The notes beneath the pieces are model-generated. The model did not search any database and had not been told where the DNA came from. It saw only the letters and a list, made by a program, of their open reading frames with translations. Below are positions 28,751-39,000 of a stretch of DNA of 64,000 bases, piece by piece. The position numbers were made by a program, and so were the translations under genes. Position 1 is the first letter of the stretch. Every line of letters starts with the position of its first letter. Source of the stretch: Plazaster borealis (lineage: Eukaryota; Echinodermata; Asteroidea; Forcipulatida; Labidiasteridae); assembly GCA_021014325.1 (NCBI GenBank), contig CM037462.1, positions 14,900,135 through 14,964,134 of the forward strand. The letters are read 5' to 3'.

Positions 28751-29085
28751 AGGCCTGTACACTATTAGTAAGATCGAAAAACACAAATGTTCACAGATTC
28801 ACACATAACTTACATGATTTAAAGTAAGTAATGGTAGAAAGGGTTCCTTAAAATATTTCTGCTTAAAGTGCTATCGTTTCAGAGAAATTAGTAAAACAAT
28901 AGTTTTATCACCGGCGATAATTTGAAAAAAAACAGAAAACACATAAGGTCTCTTTTCACTATTTTCTCGTGACCTCGATGACCAATTAAGCTCAAACTTT
29001 CACAGGTTTGTTTGTTCATGCATATGTTGAATCACAACACATGTGGACACTGATTTTGAGCTGTTACCAAAAGTGTACAATACCT
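28751..29085 (-). mobile_element. TTAA-flanked MITE, family B copy 3
   Basis: TTAA at 28747-28750 and 29086-29089. Left AGGCCTGTACACTATTAGTA, right TTACCAAAAGTGTACAATAC. Core on the minus strand near 28940-29010. It lies about 0.9 kb before the LEXM-like start codon. Confidence 0.88.
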
Positions 29086-29213
29086 TTAATGCAGATTTTT
29101 GTTTGTTTCCATTTTTCCTTTACCTTTTGTTTTGTATACATTTTGTGTATGACTTCGCTCGTTTGTGTGACTACTATACGTTTTTATGTTTGTACATTTT
29201 TATCTTTACTTAA

Positions 29214-29530
29214 AGGCACTGAACACGTTTGGAAATTGTAAAAATCCCACCATATGCATAAAATAACAAGCCTGTGAAAATTTGGGCTCAATTGGTCATC
29301 GAAGTTGCAAGAAAATGATGAAAGAAAAAACACCCTTGTTGTACAAATTGTGTGTGCTTTCAGATAGGAATAAAACGCTTCTTGCAAGAAGTCTTTTATT
29401 ATTTTAGTGAGAAATTACCTCTTTCTCAAAAATTACGTTACTTCAGAGGGAGTCGTTTCTTGCAATGTTTTATACTATCAACAGCTCTCTGTTGCTCGTT
29501 ACCAAGTCAGTTTTATGCTAAAATATTTAA
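29214..29530 (+). mobile_element. TTAA-type MITE, family A copy 4 (right end lost)
   Basis: TTAA at 29210-29213, left end AGGCACTGAACACGTTTGGA, core at 29265-29335. The right inverted repeat is missing: the match stops after TTTTATGCTAAAATATT. Confidence 0.82.
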
Positions 29531-29758
29531 CATTAACTCGGAAGGCCTCCCCCGGCATTCTCTCACATTTCAAAACAATAAATGAACAAATAAATAAATA
29601 CAAACATATAAGAACTATAATACTAACGATAACATTCTTAGTTATAATGTTAATAGTACAAATTATAATAATTTTTAATCCGAAAATCTAAAAACATTGA
29701 TTATTATTTCGCCAATTGAACTAGAGAGGGCGGTATATTATGTAAATTATTTGTGTCC

Positions 29759-29772
29759 GTCGCCGGGACAAC
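29759..29772 (+). promoter_or_regulatory. Candidate RFX X-box upstream of LEXM-like gene
   Basis: GTCGCCGGGACAAC fits the two half-sites GTHNYY and RRNAAC with a 2-base spacer (spacer GG, where AT is usual). It lies 219 bp before the start codon of a ciliary-type gene. RFX factors are known activators of ciliary genes through such sites. Short motifs occur by chance, so this is a candidate only. Confidence 0.4.
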
Positions 29773-29991
29773 CCATGTGGGTGTTGTGTGTGCCGCCGGT
29801 GGCCGAAAGAGGTACACGGCGGAGATTCATGTACACAGTACATAGGCCCATGGAGGTAGCCTCAATTCAACAAGTGTTTCGGTGGAAAATAAATTGTATT
29901 TTGCTACTTCACTTGATGTTTTCTTAAAAAAAGTTGACGAAAGTGAACTATCACAGGCTATCTTAAAACTTTGAAGAGTTAGTTTCGAAAG

Positions 29992-30044
29992 ATGGCCGCG
30001 GTAAAGGCATTTCAAGGTGCTCCGTTTGGAACGCAGAAATCCCG
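29992..30044 (+). CDS. LEXM: LEXM-like exon 1
   Basis: Encodes MAAVKAFQGAPFGTQKS plus two bases of an Arg codon before GTGAGT. The ATG is the first in this frame after an upstream stop and has a strong start context. Confidence 0.85.
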
Positions 30045-33000
30045 GTGAGTTTATATCATCATTCATAGTTTTATTTTGGCCTGTCAAGAAGTGGGGCGCG
30101 CGCCCGGGGTAAATGTGTTGTATTTTTAATAATTGCATTGGATGCAGAAGTTCCTTCTTACCCAAGGCCACTGTCCTTCCTTCATCATGTTCATCGTGAT
30201 CGAAAATTTTTACAAACTCCGACCTCACGAAGGATTGAATTGAATTTAAAACCTTTCCTCGTTTGATTTGAAGAAAAAAATTATGAACTGATATCGGATA
30301 GGCCCCATGGGTTATTGATAATCACAATAAATGTTAATCTGTTGTTATTTTGTGTTAAATCATGCCACATGAATTACTTAAGTTAATTGTTTGATTGAAT
30401 AGAATGTTTAGTATATTTTTTACAATCAATTAAGCCTTTACAAAATATTATATCACACTCGGTTATCAAGGTTGGCCATGCTGGATGAATCAGGCTTGAT
30501 AAATACTATCGGGTGAGGGAGGGGGGGGGGGCTTGAGGTCCACCACGACCAATACCCCTTCCCCATTCTGACTGGCGTAGTTGGTCTAAGTTATATTATT
30601 TTTGGGGTGAACAACATGACGACATAAGTCGAAGTGCAACGGAGAATGATGTCCTACCGAGCCTAACATTCACAGGAATGTTTATCACGTTGGAAAAATG
30701 GAACATCAATTGTTTATTTGAATTGGCAGTCAGAGTAACTTATTTCTTGATATCGTAAATATTACAGATTTGATGTGTCGGGAGTGCATCCACAGAGTAA
30801 AATGCCCGGAACCTACACGCAGGTTTGGTATGACAACAAGTCAATGACTCCACTGGTAAGACAGCAATTGTAGGATTTTATAAAAAAAAAATTAAAAAAA
30901 TAGGCCTACTGAGAAAATCATAGTGTGTATAGCTCCTCCCCAGAATAGACCTTATGCACATGATGTCATTTCAGTAGGGCGCCCTCGCTTAGAGGTCAAA
31001 AGGCGGTTGTTCATTCGCCAATCTAGTGCGTTCGCCTATCTTGTGCGCCGCGCGTACAAATCTGTGCGTTTCGATTGTTTCGTCATCGTTTTACCTCTAA
31101 GATGGCGGCTGGATGACATCAATGCATAAGGTCTATATGTAGTTTTTTTAATGTGTCACCCCCCTGTAAAAATTGGTATTGACCAAAGACACCAGAGGGC
31201 TACATTGTAGGTGTGTCTATTCACTTTCACATATTTTTGGCAAAGTGATGGCTATACTCACTGGAGTCCCACTCTTTTGTCTTTGCCCAATTATAGATTT
31301 TAACGTTACTTCATAAGAACAGCGTAACTAGTTATCAGAGGCTTGAAAAAGAGATATTCACAGACCTGGGTCCAATTTCATAGAGCTTGTAAAGTCAGTG
31401 GACATTTTCTGCTTACTGAGCTAACCTTAGAATGGTTTTTATTTCATAAACACTGCTGACCGTAAGCTAAGCAAATAAACCCCACCGGCGATCAGGCCTG
31501 ATGCTTCCTTCTCCGAAGAGCAAGGCGGTTTTTCCCATGGTAAAAGGCACTTCTATGAGGAAAGTTTGAATTTCTATTCGGGCAAAAAGGGGCATGAAGG
31601 CAATGACCAGGGCCATGGATGCCATGTTGTTTACTATGAAGTATCAGACCTCAGCATTAACATTTATGCCACTTATTTGTTTGTGCACGACCAGGCCTGA
31701 TGCCTCGTTCTTGAAAGGGCAAGGGCACCAAGGCGTTTCCCTTTGTAAAGGGCCAATTATCAGGAAAATTATAAAAAATTTATTGGAACATTTATTTCAG
31801 AGGAGGAAGCTTGGACCAGGCACTTATGCTGTAGAGGTCGGAACATTCAGTGAGAATGCTGTAGATCGTCGAGCCTCGGGGCCGGGATGGGCAAGGGCTT
31901 ATGAGACGGCTCGTATGGCGGCTTTGCCTCACCTCCTCCATAAGGATCAGTGGGAGAAGAAGAAGTTGCTGGTAAGATGAACAAAGAAGGGTGTCTTGAG
32001 GAGTTGAAAGTGATAACAGTAGTTTAAAATCACGCTATAAGATTAAACGATTTTCAAGTAAAGATGGTTGAACAATGATGAAAAGAACTCAAGTTATTTC
32101 AAGTCAGTCAGCAAATTTATCAGCTTCATTGCAGGGAACATAACCCCAAGGTGAATGCATCAAAAAAGCTTCCCCACTTTTTATTGGATGAAATGGTTCT
32201 TGAGAGAGAGATTATCTAACCAGAACACCTGAACCCATTCCTCTCGAGAAAGAACACAAAGGGAAGGGGAAGATAAAATGACAAGTGAGTTATTTAGTTT
32301 AGAAGTGAGAGGCATTTTAACAAACTTCTCGAAAGAAACCTGGAAACAAAAAAGCAAATCTGTTAAATTGGATACAAGTTAATTTCATCATCTTTCAAGA
32401 AATTCTGAGTATGCTGATGGAAAACTTATCTTCTCCCATAACAGGTCAGGAATCTGGGACCAGGCACGTACAATATCAAAGACTTTCTTGAGGCCATTGA
32501 CAAACAACCAAGGAGTACACGCGGAGTCTGCCAGACCAGAGAAAAAAGATTCAGAGGAACAGCAACGGTGAGAAGCTAATTTGTACTTAGACTGTTTCTT
32601 CATCGTTTAAAGATTTTAACATTCAGTGGTTTCGTTGGGACGGTTAACCATCCAGGCACCAATTCTGAGGTACATGCAGATGTTTACACTCATCACAAAT
32701 TGTTGGGATTTAAGGATTTAAGGATTTTTGCTCCGGTCTTCTTTTGCCTTCAGCCTATTTCGAAAAAGCTGATATCATAATCATTAACAGGAATGGCATA
32801 GTTATAGCTTCGTGTCAGCCAAACCTGTAGACTCCCACAGTGGTGATGTAGAGAGTTTGTAAATCTGAAATTTAACATACTGGAAGTCGGGGGGGGGGGG
32901 GTGTGCGATAGACCCAACAAGGAGAGGCTGCCTTCCATTTTTCCAGATTTTTGTTTCTCTCAATTTTTGGTACAATCTCACTATCTGTTCATAATGCAGG

Positions 33001-36000
33001 CTCATCTTGTACTTTGATTGAATTCTTGTTAAAGGTATTATACAGGATTTGTAACAATAAAAATGTTCCATTGTTTAAAGGCACTGAACACGGACAAGAC
33101 TTGTGATTGTCAAATGTGTGTGGTGTCATATGTATATCATAACATATAAATAATAACAAGCCAAAATGAAAATTTCAATAATCAAAAAAGCAAGAAAAAA
33201 AAAAAAAAAAAATAAACACCTTGTTGTTTTTTGTTTTTTTTCTCTGATATATAAAAAAACTGCAAGAAGTTTTTTTTTTTTTATTTGAAATACTCTTTCT
33301 CAAAAAAAAAAAACTTTTTCTTCAGAGAGAGTTTAACAATGTTTTTTTATACTAACAGCTCTCCGTTGTTTTTTGTTACCAACTTTTTTTTATTATATTT
33401 GTTTTGAGTAATTACCAAACGTGTACGATACTTTTAACTTTAGTCTCGAAGCTTACTGATTATAAAGTTCATACCAGCACCATTTTTCCTCTGAAATGTT
33501 TTCCTGTGAAAGGAAGTCATATTAAAGAAAACTGAATCTGAAAACGTAAACAAAAATGCAATCAGCTGATTTTGGATGTTGCTACCAAAATTAAGGACAA
33601 TGTGTTTACATGTTGAAAATTGTGCATGGTTTTTCCACTATTTTCTCCTGACTCCCACAACTGATTATGCCCAAATTTTCACAGGTTTGTTTTTGCATGT
33701 ATAGGGTGGATCACACAAAACATGAAAACATGAACACTGTCTGCGACTAATTTTTGCGCCTTGAGCACTCTGCAGAGTGGATTTGGCGCATTATAAATCA
33801 TATTTATTATTATTATTATTATTATAAATTGTCAGCTCTACCAATACCTTTAACAATGAGGGCACTTTCTAGTCCTTTTTCTTTTTTAAAGTGAGGATTA
33901 ACTCAGGCCATTTCTAGTACCCAGACTTTGACTGTGGTTTTACAGCTCACTGGATTAGTGAAAAAAAAAACTACACAGAGAGAGAGATAATAAACGCATC
34001 CACTAATCTCCTTTTTTTGTTTTGTTTCTAGAGTCAAGTTCCTGGGCCGGGTACGTACGGTGAGGGCGGTATACCTCACTCAGCCGTCGAGAAGAAATCC
34101 AAAGTATCGGCCAGTACTATAGGTCTTCTAGATGCAGGGTCGTCAACGCCAAGACATCTTCCCTCCGTGGTATGTATTTCCAGCAGGCATTCTAAACCAG
34201 TACAGATCGTTGCACTGAATTTGTAAATTATTTGAACATATTGTTGTCTCAACAGGCCTGGAATTACACGCCCCCATGTCTTGGCCTTGGTGCCCTTTTC
34301 GAAAGTTTCCCTCAAACTTCAAGATTTTTCCATTGTGCCCTTTACAAAGTGAACATGGCCTTGCCCTCTCAAAGATGAAAATTCCAAACCTGTCTCATTC
34401 TGCGTCATTTGAAAAGGCTTCCTGAACTTAGAAAAACATTTTAAGAAAGTAAGTCGACCAACAGAACATTTCACATTTTCACATTTTCAGGGACAAAAGT
34501 TAGAAATGCCCTATTGTTTGCGATAGTAACAATAAATATATACACAAAAAGTGGGCAGGCTAATAATTTCCTTCAAGCCACCATTTGGATTTAGTTGTTT
34601 ACAATGTAAAAAAAGATCTCCATATTTTTGATATTATTTTATTGTTATTTTTCAATGCAAGTTCGCCCAAAACAAGGCTAAAAGCCACTTTTGGTACGGG
34701 GCTACAGGAAGAAAATATTTAAAATGAAAATAACTCAGGGGAGCTGAAGCAGGCAAGGAGTTCCAAAAAGATGCAAGATGTGATTGCGATTGTTTTCCAA
34801 AAAGCAGATTATTGCATAAGTGACCAAAATATTCTCACTCTTGTGTTTGTTTTGACAGGGATGCGAGTTGGGGCCTGGGACATATCAAACTCAAAGCTTC
34901 ACGGATGAACTTGCCAAGAAAGTCACCAGCGTCAGAGGTCCCTATGATCTGTTTACTGGAGACAGAAACGCTACCATTAAAACAGGCCACCTTGCCAAAT
35001 CAGTAAGTATTATTTTTATGAAAGCAACTATAGGCGTTTTCCAGACCAATGCTTTTATTTTGGTTAGGCTCAGGCTGCGGCTTTGGGTTCCAATTGATGT
35101 TGAAGCACCATGCAACAACAATGCTGCTCCAAAGTTTATGTCGGAGCCTAAGCGTAAGCCGGAACCCAAGTCCATATTTTATAGGCTCTTGCTCAAGCTC
35201 TGGGCTCTAGTTGATGTTGAAGCACCATGAAGCATGCATGCTGCTCCAAAGTTGATGTCGGAGCCTAAGCGTAAGCCGGAACCCAAGTCCATATTTTATA
35301 GGCTCTTGCTCAAGCTCTGGGCTCTAGTTGATGTTGAAGCACCATGAAGCATGCATGCTGCTCCAAAGTTGATGTTGGAGCCTAAGCGTAAGCGGGAACC
35401 CAAGTCAATATTTTATGGGCTATTGCTTAAGCTCTGGGCTCTAGTTGATGTTGAAGCACCATGCAAAATACAATCTGCTCTGAAATCGATAACAGAGCAT
35501 AAGCCGGAGTCAGAGCCTAGGTTTAGAAAAAGGCCCAGAGGAATCCTCAAAAGTTGACTATCCCTGCGACCCATAGAGCCGAAGATACCTGTGGAGAACA
35601 GACGATGGAGGTATATCCACGTTTAGATGTCGGAGGAAGTGTCACCTGAAAACCAATACAAAAGCACAAACTATTTCCTTTGTTCAACTGACGAGAAATT
35701 GAACAAAATTATTCAGAAACCACTCGAAATGCTAGTAATTAATCAACCATAAAGTAAAGATATATTGATGAACAAGTTATAGTCAATACTTTTCCAAGGG
35801 CACTATAATGTTCAGAAACAACTCTTTGTAAAAGAACTAAAAAGTTCTTAAGAACTAATAATGACATACCTTTTGATAAAGCCTGGACCTACGGATCCAA
35901 AAGCACAGATCCGGGGGAAAATTTAATAATGGCCGAGTTTTTCAATTCTTACTGAAATTTGAAATCTTGTGGGAGACAAAACCCTCGGAGAGGCTTGGCA

Positions 36001-39000
36001 GCATAAAGCTACGCAGCAGTGTTTGGGAGTATTAAAAATACTAATTCGATTTGTGTTCCTTCAAGGTCGCCAGAGTAAAGCACAAATCAAATTAAAGTAC
36101 TGCTTTTATTATTTGGTTATTAATGTAACTAGTGCAGCCCTATGTATTGACCCAATTCATGTGACGTCGTCATCACAATAATCTTGGTTTCGCCATTGAG
36201 GGGAGGCAATGTTCCCATGGGTTATACAGTGTATAGGGAAACATTTTAAGACAGGTTTTTGAAAATGTTGAACCATGAGACCGATTTATGTAGCACCTTA
36301 AAAGGGTTTACAAGGTGAGGTGTCGCATTCAGCAGCCACTGCCAGAAACACCGGGGCAAACCCCTTCTCTTAGCGATAAGTGAAACTGAGTTCTTTTACG
36401 TGCATTACAGAACACACGGGACCTATGGCTTTATGTCCCATTCAAAGGACGAGGCAATAATAGTTAAGTGTCTTGCTTGAGGACTCGAGTGTCAAGACCG
36501 GGACTCGAACCCACACTCTACTGATTAGAAACACCAGAGCTTGAGTCCAGTGCGCTTGACTGCTCGGCCACGACACGCCATGTGCCCTTAAAATGTTGAC
36601 CTTGCTCATATGTGTCTGTACTGTTTTGTTGATCAAAGAGTAACATTTCAAGTGGTATTTCTGAATAATTCCGAGTTTGAAAAACAGTAGCTGCGTGTGA
36701 CATGGTACAAAGGGTCAACAACAAGCCAGACTTGACACATTGTAAACACCGATGGCAATGATTTTAATTTTACACCATTCTTTCAACTTGGCGTGTCATG
36801 GCCGAGCGGATAAGAGCACCGGACTCAAGCTCTGGTGTTTCTGGTCAGCAAAGTCCCGGTCGTGACACCTGTGTCCTTAAGCAAGACACTTAACCATTAT
36901 TGCTGCGTCCTTCGGATGGGACGTAAAGCCGTTGGTCCCATGTGTTGTGTAATGCATGTAAAAGAACCCAGTGCACTTATCGAAAAGAGAAGGGGTTCGC
37001 CCCAGTGTTCCTGGTTTGATTGGCAGCATATTGCGCCACAGCACCTTGTACACCATTACATGGTGCTATGTAAAGGAGTTGGTCTCATACTTCAAAACGT
37101 AGCTCCGCATACCTTGCAAGAAAATACTGACTGTTGAAGCGCCTTAAGTGTCACTGACTGACTGATATAAGAGCTGTATAAGAAGCCACTATTATTATTA
37201 TAACTTGATTGCATCTCTTTCTCCCCTGTAGGGTCAGCATAATTTAGGCCCCGGCCAGTACAACCTGAAATCATTCGTTGGGAAGTGGGACGACGAACAT
37301 CACTCATTGCAAGGGAAATTTGGCAAACATTCCCAGTACCCAGAGAGGCCATCAGAGCGACTCAACTGCTCCACACTCTCACAATGGCCTAGAAGTGGGG
37401 TAAGTGTGACAAAGTTGATCCTACATTCGTTGACAAAGTACTACTTATAATTATTGTCTTTAGGCTAAATCAAACTTTGTGACAAGCATTTCACCCTCAA
37501 GCGAGGGACCTGTTTGGTTAAAACATCCCTGTGGTACAATGTCAGCACATGCTGACAATCTTTTTTCCCTAGGTTAAAGGCATCGTACACGTTTGGTAAT
37601 TGTCAAAGACCAGTGTTCTCACTTGGTGTATCCCAACATATGCATAAAATAACAAGCCTATGAAAATTTGGGCTCAATTGGTCATTGAAGTTGCAAGAAA
37701 ATGATGAAAGAAAAAACACCCTTGTTGTACAAATTTGTGTGCTTTCAGTTAGGAATAAAAACTTCTTGCAAGAAGTTTTTATTTTTTCAGTGAGAAATTA
37801 CCTATTTCTCAAAAACTACGTTACTTCAGAGGGAGTCGTTTCTCACAATGTTTTATACTATCAACAGCTCTCCGTTGCTCGTTACCAAGTAAGTTTTTAT
37901 GCTAATAGATATTTTGAGTAATTACCAAACGTGTACGATGCCTTTAAGAGGGTTTGCTTTGCAATCTTTCAACAATTTGTTTTATCTAAATGTGTTGTTT
38001 ACGTGTCCAGGTTGCCTGGGTTTGTATTGGCATAGAGACGCTTTGCTTAGTAAACTAAAACACAGCACTAACAGTAATCAACAAGTAAAGAAAATAAATT
38101 AAATAGTCACATCTACTACAATAAATTGATTAATGTTGAAAGAGTATGATTAATTTGAGCTTATTTAATTGCTTAATTAATTAAGGTTTATAGTTTGGTT
38201 CCATCTACCATTGACAATTGACATACCAATTTTGTACACAAAGGATGCTGGCAGAGTTTTGTCCTGACCCCTGTTGGTTGACACCCTCTCTAGGGTGTGT
38301 GGCATGGTCCAGCTTAGAATATCATGGCATATGAGCTGACCAGTGTGTACGATGCACGTGGTTAAGACAATAGAAATATTAAAATATGTCAGCATGCTGA
38401 CAGCCGCCTTCACTGCAGGGCGGGGGGGAAGAAGAGTTTTCTGGGTTTAAAATCATAAATGTCTTTTTTAAAGAGAAAGGAAAGGTTTTCGCCTATGGAA
38501 ATACATTATAGCATTTCCTCTCTGCAAATTATCTTCCTAAATCAAACCTTTGTAAAACACTGTTTTGTTTCAAAATACATCATTTTATAAACCTTGTTAC
38601 TTGAACAATTTTATATCTTATTTGAGTCGATAAATTGTCCATTTTCATTTGGTGTTCTTGGTGTTCTTATATTATCAAAATTAAAGTGTAACAATGAGTG
38701 GAAGTTATACATGTGAAGTTTGACATCAAATGAGCATTATGGCTGTTCTTATTCCAGAGTGAACCAGGACCAGGCCATTACACTGCCAGGGAGTTAACCA
38801 GAGTGGAAGGAAAGAATCTTCCGCCATTTATTTCCTCGGCCGAGAGATTTGACAAGCGAGCTCGTAAATTCTTCACCGGCCAGAATGTGAGTTAAAACAA
38901 GATAAATTAGGGTAGAATGCAAAATTAAACAAGCGGAAATTCAGGTGGTTATACAAAAGGTTTTAATAGGATTACCTTCAGCTCTCCCGAGTTATTTTCA

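Larger units (their letters stand above)
23801..29991. other. Divergent intergenic region between EGF gene and LEXM-like gene
   Basis: Includes the unmapped 5' UTRs and promoters of both genes. It holds a fold-back element (24613-24768), TTAA elements from 25328 to 29530, a LINE tail and a candidate X-box (29759-29772). 23950-24600 and 24770-25320 hold nothing I recognise, nor does 28290-28740 apart from an X-box-like word GTTGCTTGGCAAC at 28478-28490. Confidence 0.6.
33033..33849 (+). mobile_element. TTAA-flanked MITE, family D copy 1, interrupted
   Basis: TTAA at 33029-33032 and 33850-33853. Left AGGTATTATACAGGATTTGT; right end reads CAGCTCTACCAATACCT. It is interrupted by a family A copy (33079-33433) and by a SINE tail (33754-33826). 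Uninterrupted relative: 45153-45540. Confidence 0.88.
32568..34031 (+). other. LEXM-like intron 4, with nested elements
   Basis: Holds the family D element (33033-33849) with two insertions inside it. 32568-33028 and 33854-34030 show nothing beyond a G-run near 32890. Confidence 0.7.
35003..37231 (+). other. LEXM-like intron 6
   Basis: Holds the 117-bp tandem repeat (35060-35530) and two opposed SINEs (36290-36580 and 36789-37202). 35560-36280 shows nothing recognised. Confidence 0.65.
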
